NCBI GenBank assembly: GCA_035276085.1
Contig: DATELY010000158.1
Location: 1 to 45,984, forward strand
DNA: 45,984 nucleotides
From: DATELY01 sp035276085
GTDB taxonomy: Bacteria; Pseudomonadota; Gammaproteobacteria; Steroidobacterales; Steroidobacteraceae
Direction: 5' to 3'
Part shown: positions 1 through 9,186 of the stretch, one piece after another
Position numbering within the stretch: position 1 is the stretch's first letter
Layout: the number at the start of each line of letters is the position of its first letter
Made by a program: the position numbers and the translations under genes
The notes under the pieces: model-generated
The model's database searches: none
Told to the model about the DNA's origin: nothing
Seen by the model: only the letters and a program-made list of their open reading frames with translations

Positions 1-795
1 CAGCACGATCAGCAGCTCTTCCTTGATGTAGGAGATGAAGCGCGAGATCGAGAAGCCGGTGTATTTGGCGATCAGGCCCAATACGATGAACACGAACAGG
101 AAGCAGGTCAGGTAGAACGAACCCATCAGCTTGGCCAGCGGCAGCAGGGAGGCGATGCCGTACTTGCCGATGGTGAAGGCCATGGCGCCGAAAGCGCCCA
201 GCGGAGCCACCTTCATGATGATGTTGACCATGCCGAAGAAGGCGTGCGACACCTCGTCAATCAGCTTGGTCACCGGACGGCCGCGTTCACCCAGCAGGGA
301 CAGCGCGAAGCCGAACAGGATGGCGACCAGCAGCACCTGCAGGATGTCGCCTTTGGCGAAAGCGTCAAACACGGTATTCGGGATGATGTTCATCACGAAG
401 TCCACGGTGGACTGGTGCTTGGCTTTTTCCGTGTACTGGGCGATGGCCTTGGTGTCCAGGGTGGCGGGATCGGCATTGAAGCCATGGCCAGGCTGGATGA
501 TGTTGGCCACGAACAGGCCGATCACCAGGGCGAAGGTGGAAACAACTTCAAAGTAGATCAGCGCCTTGCCGCCCACTCGGCCGATCTTCTTGACGTCCTG
601 CATATTGGCAATGCCGGAAACGACAGTGCAGAAGATCACCGGTGCGATGATCATCTTGATGAGTTTGATGAAGCCGTCTCCCAGCGGCTTCATCTGCGCA
701 CCGAGCTCTGGATAGAAGTGGCCCAGCGCGATCCCCAGGAGAATCGCGATCACGACTTGAAAGTAGAGCGACCGATAGAGCAGTTTGACAGCCAT
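1..795 (-). CDS. dctA: C4-dicarboxylate/H+ (Na+) symporter DctA, 3' end cut by window edge
   Basis: Inner-membrane secondary transporter that imports succinate, fumarate and malate. The reading frame from an ATG at 795 stays open to base 1, giving 265 residues of a protein usually near 430-440, so the C-terminal part with the substrate site is outside the window. The N-terminus (MAVKLLYRSLYFQVVIAILL) and the segments IKMIIAPVIFCTVVSGIA and MKVAPLGAFGAMAFTIGKYG are typical of the dicarboxylate/amino acid:cation symporter (DAACS) family and match DctA better than GltP. It is divergent from the VIT gene with 89 nt between starts. Codon choice (many GCC, ACC, CTG) looks different from the GCG/ACG/TCG-rich genes that follow, which may mean recent acquisition or selection for expression; I could not quantify this. 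Confidence 0.93.
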   Translation of the reverse strand, partial: MAVKLLYRSLYFQVVIAILLGIALGHFYPELGAQMKPLGDGFIKLIKMIIAPVIFCTVVSGIANMQDVKKIGRVGGKALIYFEVVSTFALVIGLFVANIIQPGHGFNADPATLDTKAIAQYTEKAKHQSTVDFVMNIIPNTVFDAFAKGDILQVLLVAILFGFALSLLGERGRPVTKLIDEVSHAFFGMVNIIMKVAPLGAFGAMAFTIGKYGIASLLPLAKLMGSFYLTCFLFVFIVLGLIAKYTGFSISRFISYIKEELLIVL

Positions 796-884
796 GGCGG
801 TTGTGCGAGTTCTTTCCCCGCAGTGTCGCACAGAGAGCGTGCCGGCTGCTGGTAAGCTCCGCGCTGCCTCGCAGGAGTTTCGAT

Positions 885-1580
885 ATGCCCCCTCGACATC
901 GCGAACGCCATCGCACCGATCGCACCGGCTGGCTGCGTGCTGCCGTCCTGGGCGCCAACGACGGCATCGTCTCGACAGCGAGCCTCATCATGGGTGTGGC
1001 CGCGGCCGGCGGTACACGGGGCGCCGTCGTGACCGCTGGCATTGCCGGTCTCGTTGCGGGCGCGATGTCGATGGCCGCTGGCGAATACGTATCGGTGAGC
1101 TCGCAGGCCGACACGGAGAATGCGGATCTGGAACGCGAACGACGCGAGCTTGCCACCGATGTCGAGGCAGAGCGCAAGGAGCTCGCCGCGATCTACGCGC
1201 AGCGTGGAGTCGAAGCCAACCTTGCGCGCCAGGTGGCCGAACAGCTCATGGCCCACGATGCGTTGGGAGCACACGCTCGTGACGAGCTGGGAATTTCCGC
1301 AGCGCTCAAGGCGCAACCGATTCAAGCAGCATTCTCTTCTGCGGCGGCTTTCGGCACAGGCGCAGCCTTGCCGGTGGTCATTGCGCTGCTATCACCTGCC
1401 GAGAGCGTGACGGTCAGCGTCGCGCTCACGGCGCTGGCCTTCCTCGCCATGTTGGGTGCGCTGGCGGCACGAGCGGGCGGCTCCCCGCCAGCACGTGCAG
1501 CAGCACGAGTGACGTTCTGGGGCGCATTGGCCATGGTGCTGACGACCCTCGTGGGATCGATGGTGGGGAACGCGGGTTAG
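885..1580 (+). CDS. VIT1/CCC1-family Fe2+/Mn2+ transporter
   Basis: Predicted inner-membrane iron or manganese transporter of the VIT1/CCC1 family (231 aa). The first helix carries the family signature AVLGANDGIVSTASLIMGVA, followed by a second helix (AGIAGLVAGAMSMAAGEYVSVSSQ), a charged cytoplasmic helical region (residues about 75-130, ERERRELATDVEAERKELAAIYA) as in plant VIT1, and three C-terminal hydrophobic helices. I chose the ATG at 885 because it has an AGGAG box at 873-877 and begins just before the conserved region; an in-frame ATG at 801 would add 28 residues without family character. Substrate is inferred from the family only. Confidence 0.9.
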   Translation: MPPRHRERHRTDRTGWLRAAVLGANDGIVSTASLIMGVAAAGGTRGAVVTAGIAGLVAGAMSMAAGEYVSVSSQADTENADLERERRELATDVEAERKELAAIYAQRGVEANLARQVAEQLMAHDALGAHARDELGISAALKAQPIQAAFSSAAAFGTGAALPVVIALLSPAESVTVSVALTALAFLAMLGALAARAGGSPPARAAARVTFWGALAMVLTTLVGSMVGNAG

Positions 1581-1878
1581 TCGGGCCGCTGTATGCAAGT
1601 TGGCCGTGCTCCCGCTCACTGGCGCGACTGGCATCTCGCGTTGTGTACAACACACGGTGCAACCTTTAGCGTCTCTGCCCGCATCTAAGCTTGCGGTCAC
1701 GAAGATGGGCTAGCAGTATCCGCGTCACGCGCGTGCGGGCACCCAGTACTACTTCGTCGATCCGCTCGTCTCCAGCGGACATCTCAATGAACCTGCAATG
1801 TCATCAGTCGATGCGGCGGCACTTTCCATGTCCGCTTGCGTCGAACTCGGATCCAGTCGCCAAACAGGGAGTTGCGTC
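1581..1878. other. Intergenic region before the RND efflux operon
   Basis: No convincing gene. A short frame near 1691-1882 has no ribosome site or recognisable content. An imperfect dyad around TGTGTACAACACA (about 1642-1654) could be an operator or chance. No terminator-like stem with a T run was seen after the VIT gene. Confidence 0.4.
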
Positions 1879-2991
1879 ATGACGGCTGCGACGCAGCGAC
1901 GCGTGTTGTGGTCCGCCGCAAGCATTGCGGTCTTGCTCGTGCTGGGTGTCATCGTGTGGCTCGGACGTTCCTCGTCGCCCGCCGTCGCGAGCGACAGCAT
2001 GAAGGACGACACCTTGCGCGTGTCCGTACTCGTGCCCGGTCTGCGGCCTGTCACCTCCGCCGTCGCGTTCACGGGCAGCATCGCAGCCCGCTATGAAATG
2101 CGCATCGGTCCAGAAGGAGAAGGCGGCCGTATCACCGGCGTGTTCGTCGAAGCGGGTGACCGCGTCGAACGAGGTCAACTGCTGACGAAACTCGATCAGT
2201 CCGTGGTGCTGGCACAGGTAAACAGCCTGCAAGCCGCTCTGGAGGATGCGCGCGCACAGCTCGCGTGGTCGCAGGCCGAATACAAGCGCGCGGTACAGGC
2301 CGGTCACTCCGGGGCGTTCTCGACGTCGCAAACAGAGCGTTTGGCCGCCGGCGCACTGGGCGATGAAGCGAAAGTGAAGGTCGCCGCAGCGCAATTGGCC
2401 GAAGCTCGAGCACGATTGCAACGCACAGAGATTCGCGCGCCCGCAGATGGCATCGTGCTCACGCGCAATGCCGAGGTCGGCCAGACTGCGGCACCAGGGG
2501 AAGCGCTCTTTCGTCTCGCACAAGGTGGCGAGATCGAAATGCGCGGCCAGGTCGCCGAGCAGGATCTGCCACGGCTCGTCGTAGGCCAATCCGCCGTCGT
2601 GCAACTCGCCGGCGTGGCGCAGCCCTTCGCAGGCAAGATCCGCTTGTTGGGCGCGGTCATCGATCCGCAGACGCGTCTCGGCGAAGTGCGCATCGCGCTC
2701 CAGCCGCATCCGATGCTGAGACCCGGCGCGTTCGCGCGCGGCCGCGTCACGATCGACTCCACCCGACGAGCGGTGCTGCCGCAAACGGCCGTGTTGTCCG
2801 ATACGAAGAGCACTTACGTACTCATCGTCAATCGCTCGAATGCCGTGGAACGCCGCAACGTGCGCGTGGCCGAAACCATCCCGGAAGGCATCGTGATCGC
2901 GGAAGGATTGGCGGGTGACGAGCGCGTCGTCAGCACGGCCGGCAGCTTTTTGCGCGAAGGCGAGAAAGTCAGGGTCACGGAACAGGGATAG
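1879..2991 (+). CDS. RND efflux periplasmic adaptor (membrane fusion protein)
   Basis: Periplasmic adaptor of a tripartite RND pump, HlyD/AcrA family, 370 aa. An N-terminal hydrophobic anchor (residues about 8-28, RVLWSAASIAVLLVLGVIVW) is followed by the first lipoyl half (GRITGVFVEAGDRVERGQLLTKLD), a coiled-coil hairpin (about 110-165), the second lipoyl half (TEIRAPADGIVLTRNAEVGQTAAPGEALFRLA), a beta-barrel and a membrane-proximal domain. The ATG at 1879 is preceded by AGGGA at 1866-1870 and starts just before the anchor; earlier in-frame ATGs add an unlikely leader. It is three bases from the permease gene, so the two form an operon. No outer-membrane TolC-type factor is encoded here. Confidence 0.9.
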   Translation: MTAATQRRVLWSAASIAVLLVLGVIVWLGRSSSPAVASDSMKDDTLRVSVLVPGLRPVTSAVAFTGSIAARYEMRIGPEGEGGRITGVFVEAGDRVERGQLLTKLDQSVVLAQVNSLQAALEDARAQLAWSQAEYKRAVQAGHSGAFSTSQTERLAAGALGDEAKVKVAAAQLAEARARLQRTEIRAPADGIVLTRNAEVGQTAAPGEALFRLAQGGEIEMRGQVAEQDLPRLVVGQSAVVQLAGVAQPFAGKIRLLGAVIDPQTRLGEVRIALQPHPMLRPGAFARGRVTIDSTRRAVLPQTAVLSDTKSTYVLIVNRSNAVERRNVRVAETIPEGIVIAEGLAGDERVVSTAGSFLREGEKVRVTEQG

Positions 2992-2994
2992 CTC

Positions 2995-5900
2995 ATGAAG
3001 AACATCTCCGCATGGGCCATCCGCCATCCCGTCGTCCCGCTCGTCTTGTTTCTCGTGCTGTTGTTCAGCGGCATTGCAGCGTTCATTCGCCTGCCCATCA
3101 ATCTATCGCCGGACATCGCCTATCCGCTGGTGGCGGTGAACATCTCACAGCCCGGCGCAGCACCACCGGAGCTCGAAAGTCAGGTCATTCGGAAAGTGGA
3201 AGGCGCGATCGCGAGCGTCGGCAATGTCAAGAGCCTCACCTCGGTTGCCCTGGAGGGCCAGGCCATCTTGAACATCGAGTTCCAGATCGGCACACCCATC
3301 GATCGCGCCGTGAACGATGTGCGCGACGCCGTTGCAAAAGTGCGCAGCGAGTTGCCGGACGGCATCGATGAGCCGCTCGTTCAGCGTGTCGACGTCGAAG
3401 GCGGTGCGATCGTTTACTTCGCCGTCAGCACGACGGCGATGACCCCTGAGGAACTGAGCTGGTTCGTCGACAACTCCGTGACCAAGCGCCTGCTCAGCCT
3501 CTCGGGCGTGGCGCAGGTGGAGCGCAGTGGCGGCGTCGACCGGGAGATCCGAGTCGAGCTGGATCCCGCACGCATGCAGGCGCTCGGCCTTACCGCCGTG
3601 GAAGTGAATCAACAGCTACGCCAATTGAACCTGGATGCACCTGGCGGGCGCGCACAGGTCGGTGGCGGCGAGCAATCGATTCGGGTGTTGGGCGCGGCGC
3701 AATCGTCGACGCAATTGGCTGCGACCCAGATCTCGTTGCCCGGCGGACGCATCGCCCGCCTGGCCGACATCGCCGAAGTGCACGACGGCATCGCCGAGCT
3801 GCGCAGCATCTCCCGCTTGAACGGCCGCCCCGCCACGATGTTCGGCGTGTTCAAAGCAAAGGGCTCCTCGGACGTCGCCGTGCTCGAGCACGTGCAGAAG
3901 GAGCTGGCGCAACTCATGAAAGAGTTTCCCGGCGTGAACATCAAACAGGTGTTCACGACGGTCGATTACACGAAGAGCATGTATTCCTCCGCGTTGGGTG
4001 CCTTCATCGAAGGCTCGATACTCGCCGTGATCGTCGTCTGGCTCTTCCTGCGCGATTGGCGCTCGACCGGCATCGCCGCACTCGCGATTCCGCTCTCGGC
4101 GATTCCGACCTTCGCGTTCATGCAATGGCTCGGCTTCACGCTCAATCAGATCAGCTTGCTGGGATTGTCGCTCGTCGCCGGCGTGCTCGTGGACGACGCC
4201 ATCGTCGAGATCGAGAACATCGTGCGCCACATGCGGATGGGCAAGAGCGGCTTTCGTGCAGCGCTCGATGCGGCGGATGAAATCGGTCTCGCTGTCGTGG
4301 CGACATCGGCAACCATCATTGCGGTGTTCCTGCCCGTGAGCTTCATGGGTGGCGTCACGGGTCAGTTCTTCATCCAATTCGGCCTGACCGTCTCCATTGC
4401 GGTGTTCATTTCGCTGCTGGTGGCGCGCTTGATCACGCCCGTGATCGCTGCGTACACGCTGAAAGCCGAATCCATTCCGCACAAGGGCGACGGGCCGATC
4501 ATGTCGAACTACCTGCACGTGTTGCGCTGGTGTGTGGCCCATCGCCGCGCCACGCTGCTGGGTGGCGTGGTGTTCTTCGCGCTGTCTCTCTTCGCGCTGT
4601 CGAAGGTGCCGACGTCATTCATCCCGGCGCCCGATCTCGCAAGCTCAGCGTTGCGCATCGAGCTACCGCCAGGCGTGCGGCTGGAGAAGACCGCCGCTGT
4701 ATCCGCCGCCGCTTACCAGATCCTCGCGCGCCAGCCGGAAGTCACCGATGTCGTCGAGTTTGCCGGCGGCGATGAGACCGGCGAGGTACGCAGCGCGACG
4801 CTGTACGTCTCGCTCGTGCCGCGCGAAGCACGCGAGGTGACGCAGCGTGACTGGGAACGGCGCGTGCTGCGCGAGCTGAGGCAGATTCCGGATGCGCGCA
4901 TCAACTTCCAGAGCAACGCGAGCGGCATGGGCCGTGACATCACGATCTTCCTGACCGGCGATGACTCGGCGCTCGTGGAGCGCACCGCGCATCAGCTCGT
5001 CGATCAGATGCGAACGGTTCCCGGGTTACGTGAGCCGCGCATCAACGGCGATCTGCAACGGCCTGAGATCGTGATCAAGCCGCGCCTCGATCTGGCTGCA
5101 GAGCTCGGCGTCACGGTCATGAGCATCAGTCAGACCATCCGCATCGCCACGCTTGGAGACCTGCCGCAAAACGCAGCGAAGTTCTCGCTCACGGACCGGC
5201 AAGTACCGATTCGCGTCAGCCTGCTCGAGAACGCACGCACGGATCTGACCACGCTCGAGAACCTGCCCGTACCGACACAGTCCGGCACAGCGGTACCGCT
5301 GAAAGCAGTCGCGGACATCTACTTCGGCCAAGGACCGACGCGCCTGCGTCGCTACAACCAGAGCCGGCGCGTGGCCGTCGAAGCCGACTTGAACGGCATC
5401 CAGCTCGGTACGGCGATGAAGTCGATCGAAGCGCTGCCCCTCATGAAGAACCTGCCACCGGGCGTCCGCCGCGTCGACATCGGCGATGCAGAGCTCATGA
5501 AGGAACTGTTCTCGAACTTCGGCATCGCGATGGGCACGGGTGTGTTGATGGTGTTCGCGGTGCTGGTGCTGTTGTTCGCCCGTGTGTTCCAGCCGATCAC
5601 GATTCTGTCTGCACTACCCCTGTCGATCGGCGGCGCCGCCCTCGCCCTGCTCCTCACGGGTCATCCGCTCTCGTTGCCGGCGATCATCGGTTTTCTGATG
5701 CTGATGGGCATCGTCGCGAAGAACTCGATCCTGCTCGTGGACTTCGCCATCGTGGAGATGCGTGCCGGCAAGGATCGGCTGACGGCGATTCTCGAAGCGT
5801 GTCACAAGCGGGCCCGGCCGATCGTCATGACGACGGTCGCGATGGTGGCCGGCATGATTCCGGTCGCGGCAGGATTCCATGGCGACGCATCTTTCCGTGG

Positions 5901-6078
5901 ACCGATGGCCGTGGCTGTCATCGGCGGTTTGATCACTTCAACCTTGTTGACGCTGGTGATCGTTCCAGCCGCCTTCACCTTGGTGGATGACTTCGAGCGC
6001 TGGCTTGCGCCGAAGGCGCGAGCACTGACGACGCACACAGAAGACCCCGGCGAGCCAGCGGCGGTCGATTCGAAGTAG
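2995..6078 (+). CDS. RND multidrug efflux permease (HAE1/AcrB-like)
   Basis: Proton-driven inner-membrane efflux permease, 1027 aa, the normal length for the hydrophobe/amphiphile efflux (HAE1) family. The N-terminal helix (PVVPLVLFLVLLFSGIAAFIRLP) and porter-domain start (VNISQPGAAPPELESQV) are typical. The proton-relay pair in TM4 is present as D400-D401 in GVLVDDAIVEIENI, and the second repeat shows the TM10-11 segment IIGFLMLMGIVAKNSILLVDFA. The start overlaps the end of the adaptor operonically (3-nt spacer). Being HAE1 rather than HME is judged from the DD motif and overall sequence; the actual substrates cannot be read from sequence. A perfect 42-bp REP-like inverted repeat lies 58 nt downstream. 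Confidence 0.93.
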   Translation: MKNISAWAIRHPVVPLVLFLVLLFSGIAAFIRLPINLSPDIAYPLVAVNISQPGAAPPELESQVIRKVEGAIASVGNVKSLTSVALEGQAILNIEFQIGTPIDRAVNDVRDAVAKVRSELPDGIDEPLVQRVDVEGGAIVYFAVSTTAMTPEELSWFVDNSVTKRLLSLSGVAQVERSGGVDREIRVELDPARMQALGLTAVEVNQQLRQLNLDAPGGRAQVGGGEQSIRVLGAAQSSTQLAATQISLPGGRIARLADIAEVHDGIAELRSISRLNGRPATMFGVFKAKGSSDVAVLEHVQKELAQLMKEFPGVNIKQVFTTVDYTKSMYSSALGAFIEGSILAVIVVWLFLRDWRSTGIAALAIPLSAIPTFAFMQWLGFTLNQISLLGLSLVAGVLVDDAIVEIENIVRHMRMGKSGFRAALDAADEIGLAVVATSATIIAVFLPVSFMGGVTGQFFIQFGLTVSIAVFISLLVARLITPVIAAYTLKAESIPHKGDGPIMSNYLHVLRWCVAHRRATLLGGVVFFALSLFALSKVPTSFIPAPDLASSALRIELPPGVRLEKTAAVSAAAYQILARQPEVTDVVEFAGGDETGEVRSATLYVSLVPREAREVTQRDWERRVLRELRQIPDARINFQSNASGMGRDITIFLTGDDSALVERTAHQLVDQMRTVPGLREPRINGDLQRPEIVIKPRLDLAAELGVTVMSISQTIRIATLGDLPQNAAKFSLTDRQVPIRVSLLENARTDLTTLENLPVPTQSGTAVPLKAVADIYFGQGPTRLRRYNQSRRVAVEADLNGIQLGTAMKSIEALPLMKNLPPGVRRVDIGDAELMKELFSNFGIAMGTGVLMVFAVLVLLFARVFQPITILSALPLSIGGAALALLLTGHPLSLPAIIGFLMLMGIVAKNSILLVDFAIVEMRAGKDRLTAILEACHKRARPIVMTTVAMVAGMIPVAAGFHGDASFRGPMAVAVIGGLITSTLLTLVIVPAAFTLVDDFERWLAPKARALTTHTEDPGEPAAVDSK

Positions 6079-6136
6079 GACGTCGGCTCGGGAGTGCGGG
6101 AGGATGATGGTTGATGGGGTGGATCAACGCGGCGTT

Positions 6137-6250
6137 TGCCCCCACCCCAACCCTCCCCCGCTGCGCAGGGGAGGGGGTCAGAAGCGACGAATGAGCACCG
6201 AACCTCTTACCCCCTCCCCTGCGCAGCGGGGGAGGGTTGGGGTGGGGGCA
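6137..6250. repeat. REP-like palindromic pair, locus 1 (perfect 42-bp inverted repeat)
   Basis: Bases 6137-6178 and 6209-6250 are exact reverse complements over 42 bp with a 30-nt loop. Each arm also folds on itself (CCTCCCC with GGGGAGG around TGCGCAGCG). The same unit, with variation, recurs at 30522-30644, 33073-33203, 35606-35649 and 43474-43590. It lies 3' of the RND operon, as REP/BIME elements usually do, and could stabilise or terminate the transcript. Confidence 0.9.
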
Positions 6251-6375
6251 CGCACGCAAGCGCACGCCGCAAAGCCCAATCTGCTCTGCTTTTTTCCACC
6301 CCCATCTGCATCTGTTATGCATTACAGCCCGCCCCTATCCTTGCACCCGATCCATAAACCCTCTCTCCCACCACG

Positions 6376-6600
6376 ATGCGAATCGCCAAACCACTGCTGC
6401 TCATCACGACGCCGATCGGTCTCGTCGGCGGTGTGTACGAAGCCTTCCGACTGGCCGGCAGCCTCGCCTTCCTGATGATCGCGTTGATCCTGATGATCGG
6501 TACCTGCTTCGGCATGCTGATCCACACGATCCGCAAGGAACAGGCGCAGGAACGCGCGCAGCAGGCGGGCGGCGAGACGCAGCCATCGGCATCCCAATGA
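6376..6600 (+). CDS. Small membrane protein of unknown function
   Basis: 74-residue protein with two hydrophobic stretches (ITTPIGLVGGVYEAFRLAGSL and AFLMIALILMIGTCFGMLIHTI) and a charged, Gln/Ala-rich cytoplasmic-looking tail (RKEQAQERAQQAGGETQPSASQ). I do not recognise the family. The ATGA overlap with the next gene (stop at 6598-6600, next start at 6597) indicates translational coupling with the DUF2909 protein, which supports it being a real gene although no clear Shine-Dalgarno sequence precedes the start. Confidence 0.65.
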   Translation: MRIAKPLLLITTPIGLVGGVYEAFRLAGSLAFLMIALILMIGTCFGMLIHTIRKEQAQERAQQAGGETQPSASQ

Positions 6601-6800
6601 AAGCCCTCATCATCATCACATTGCTCGCAATCGTCGCCAGTCTCGGACACGCGCTGTTCACGATGAGCAGCGGCCCCACCGATTCCAAGCGCATGGTGCA
6701 AGCACTCACGGTGCGCGTGGGACTGTCGGTTGCGCTGTTCGCGTTTCTCATGATCGGCTGGTACCTCGGCCTGCTCTCGCCGCACGCCGTCGGGCATTAG
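6597..6800 (+). CDS. DUF2909-type twin transmembrane protein
   Basis: 67-residue protein made of two transmembrane helices (residues about 3-20 and 44-62) around a short loop ending TVRVGLS. The pattern MKALIIITLLAIVASLGHALF ... RMVQALTVRVGLSVALFAFLMIGWYLG matches the DUF2909 'twin transmembrane protein' family, common near cytochrome oxidase assembly genes in proteobacteria; here the cox operon is far away. Function is unknown. The start codon overlaps the stop of the preceding small membrane protein gene. Confidence 0.8.
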   Translation: MKALIIITLLAIVASLGHALFTMSSGPTDSKRMVQALTVRVGLSVALFAFLMIGWYLGLLSPHAVGH

Positions 6801-6824
6801 GCGTTCAGCCGCTAGAATGGCGGC

Positions 6825-8252
6825 ATGAAGTTATATCGTGCGCTCGCCGATGAGCTGAGCGGACTCATCACTCAAGGCACGCTGCGTCCCGGCGATCGGG
6901 TGCCATCCATCCGTCAGCTCGTGCGCGAGCGCGACATCAGTCCCGCCACGGCCATGCGGGCGTATCAAGTCCTGGAAACCGCGGGCCTGATCGAAACGCG
7001 GCAGCGCTCGGGTTACTACGTCAGTCGGAAGTGGCAACAGCCGCTGCGCGAGCCGCAACGTTCGCGCCCCTCCACGCGCACGACGCACGTCGACATGAGC
7101 GAGCTCGTCTTTCAGATTCTCGCAGCCGTGCGCGATCGCGATGTGGTGCCGCTCGGGTCGGCGTTTCCAAGTCCCCTGCTGTTCCCATGGGCAAAGCTGG
7201 CCCGCCATCTCGGCAGCAGCGCCCGTCACCTGGATCCCTGGAGTACGGTCGAAAGCCTGCCGCCCGGCAGCGAAGAGCTGCGACGCCAGATCGCACGCCG
7301 CTATCTCCAGTTCGGCACGCGCGTCCCGACGGACGAGATCGTCATCACCGCTGGCGCGCTCGAAGCGTTGAACTTGTCGTTGCTGGCGGTCGCGCGTGCC
7401 GGAGACACCATCGCGATCGAGGCGCCCGCGTTCTACGCCTGCCTGCAAGCCATCGAAGCGCATGGGATGAAGGCGCTGGAGATTCCCACGCATCCGCGCG
7501 AAGGCGTGGACATCGGCGCCCTGGAACAGGCGATCGGGCGACACTCGATCCGTGCATGCTGGTTCATGACGACGTTCCAGAATCCCCTCGGTGCAACGCT
7601 CCCCGCTGCCAGGAAGCGTGAGCTCGTACAGCTCCTGGCGAACCATGACATTCCACTGATCGAAGACGATGTGTATGCCGAGCTCTATTTCGGCAACGAG
7701 CGTCCCAAGCCTGCGAAGGCATTCGATGCCAAGGGCCTCGTGCTCAACTGCGGCTCATTCTCGAAATCTCTCGCGCCGGGTTATCGGCTTGGCTGGGTGG
7801 CAGCGGGCCGCTTCGCCCAGGCAGTGCAACGACGCAAAGTCACGAGTACGCTGGCAACGAGCATGCCCATTCAGAATGGCATCGCGCTCATGCTGCGGCA
7901 GGAAGGTTACGACGCGCATCTGGCCAGGCTGCGGCATGCGCTTCAAAGTCAGCAAGGCGAGGCACTCAAGTCCATTCGCCGTCACTTCCCCAGCGATTGC
8001 CGGGTCGCCGTTCCCGACGGCGGCTACTTTCTATGGCTGGAGCTCGACCCGACGATCGATGCGCTGCAGGTCCATCGTCTCGCATTGCAGGCCGACATCA
8101 GCATTGCACCCGGACCGATGTTTTCCGCACGCAAGGCGTTCGGCCACTGCCTGCGATTGAACTGCGGCCATCCATGGACCGCGCAGATGGATCGTGCCGT
8201 CGCGCGTCTGGGGCAGATCATTCGCTCGGACGAAGCGCGGCGACGCGCTTGA
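6825..8252 (+). CDS. MocR-type GntR/aminotransferase-fold transcription regulator
   Basis: 475-residue PLP-binding regulator. Residues about 1-70 are a GntR winged helix (GTLRPGDRVPSIRQLVRERDISPATAMRAYQVLETAGLIETRQRSGYYV). Residues about 110-470 are a fold-type I aminotransferase domain with the PLP lysine K314 in SFSKSLAPGYRLGW and the upstream FQNPLG segment. MocR proteins usually control vitamin B6 synthesis, GABA/taurine use or transport genes; no obvious target adjoins. A -10-like TAGAAT at 6813-6818 lies only a few bases from the ATG, so a leaderless or very short-leader transcript is possible (inference). Its 3' end overlaps the convergent gene by 35 bp. Confidence 0.9.
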   Translation: MKLYRALADELSGLITQGTLRPGDRVPSIRQLVRERDISPATAMRAYQVLETAGLIETRQRSGYYVSRKWQQPLREPQRSRPSTRTTHVDMSELVFQILAAVRDRDVVPLGSAFPSPLLFPWAKLARHLGSSARHLDPWSTVESLPPGSEELRRQIARRYLQFGTRVPTDEIVITAGALEALNLSLLAVARAGDTIAIEAPAFYACLQAIEAHGMKALEIPTHPREGVDIGALEQAIGRHSIRACWFMTTFQNPLGATLPAARKRELVQLLANHDIPLIEDDVYAELYFGNERPKPAKAFDAKGLVLNCGSFSKSLAPGYRLGWVAAGRFAQAVQRRKVTSTLATSMPIQNGIALMLRQEGYDAHLARLRHALQSQQGEALKSIRRHFPSDCRVAVPDGGYFLWLELDPTIDALQVHRLALQADISIAPGPMFSARKAFGHCLRLNCGHPWTAQMDRAVARLGQIIRSDEARRRA

Positions 8253-9186
8253 GAACCTTGGGGATCAGCTCGATTCCCATCGCGCTCACCATCAAGCGCT
8301 CCTTGCGATTCGACAGCAATCGTTGCGTCCACTGGGTCAGTCCACCATCGGACAGATTGAACCAGCCCGATGCCGTCTTCACGTTGATGTGCAGGCACAG
8401 ACCCGAGTAGTAGTTGCACGCCTGCTCGCGTTCGCGGTCGAGCGCGAAGGAAACGGTGCGATGGCGTTCGAGCAACGGTCCGAACACGTCTTGCTGGACC
8501 TGGGCAAGCCGGCGCTCCTCCCGCTCCGTGTGGCTCACCTCGACCGCGATCTCGCCAACCTCATAGCCCAGGCCTGCAAGCCGTTGCAGCAGTTCGAGGT
8601 GGCAGTGGAGGTGCTCGCGAACACTCTCGAGCTCGAAGCGATAGTCGCCGCGATCGCGTCCCGCCGTGACCCAGGAGAACAACCCGAAGTGCGGCGAGTA
8701 CTCGGGAATCGCGAGCGGTTGCAGGCGCAACGGTCTGGCGCGCGAGCACAAACGTATGTCGTCGCGCTGTCCGGCGCGGCGTCGACGTGCGCACTCGAGT
8801 GCCGTCACGGTCGTTGGATCCGCCAGCACTTCGACGCCGCGAACGGCGGCCAGGCAATTGTTCTGATGAATCTGGCCGAGCACCGTGTTCAGTCCCAGCG
8901 GTGCCACCGGAGCGAGCTCGATCGCTTCGAATTGCGGAGCGCAGTCGTACGCAGCCTGCTCCAGCGCAAGCAGCTCGCGCGCGTTCACCGCGCCCGGGCG
9001 AACCATCGCGCTGCGCTCATATTGACCGAGAAGCTCGGCCGCGCCGCGCTGCGCACTGCGTCGTGCGAAGACGTGCAGGAGGAGCGACTGCAAATCAGTC
9101 GGCGGCAGTGTGGATTCGAGTGCCTCGAGCGCATCCGCGGCGCTCAGGGCACGCGCGATTCGGGCGATCAAAGAGGAGTTCGCCAT
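8218..9186 (-). CDS. Conserved protein with class II aaRS (HisRS/HisZ)-like features, function unknown
   Basis: 322-residue protein I cannot assign firmly. The segment ACNYYSGLCLHINV (around residues 257-270) resembles the HisRS-type YYTGxVFE strand, and the C-terminal run GGLTQWTQRL ... MVSAMGIELI resembles the GGRYD ... AxGxAI region of HisRS and HisZ. Residues 118-180 (VEVLADPTTVTALECARRRR ... FGLFSWVTAGRDRGDYRFE) may be the motif-2 region. There is no anticodon-binding domain and no hisG nearby, so charging of tRNA is unlikely. No signal peptide or membrane helix is visible. The start at 9186 follows a MITE-like palindrome 131 bp upstream. Alternative: an unrelated family with chance similarity. 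Confidence 0.5.
   Translation of the reverse strand: MANSSLIARIARALSAADALEALESTLPPTDLQSLLLHVFARRSAQRGAAELLGQYERSAMVRPGAVNARELLALEQAAYDCAPQFEAIELAPVAPLGLNTVLGQIHQNNCLAAVRGVEVLADPTTVTALECARRRRAGQRDDIRLCSRARPLRLQPLAIPEYSPHFGLFSWVTAGRDRGDYRFELESVREHLHCHLELLQRLAGLGYEVGEIAVEVSHTEREERRLAQVQQDVFGPLLERHRTVSFALDREREQACNYYSGLCLHINVKTASGWFNLSDGGLTQWTQRLLSNRKERLMVSAMGIELIPKVLKRVAALRPSE

Noticed and set aside
1627..1645. Possible sigma-54-like sequence (TGGCATCTCGCG, also at 41561-41572)
   Set aside because: Spacing has TG where the GC of the -12 element should be; not convincing.
1804..3027. Long open frame of about 407 codons on the minus strand opposite the RND adaptor
   Set aside because: Arg/His-rich translation with no family character, fully antisense to a well-supported adaptor gene; a GC-rich shadow frame.
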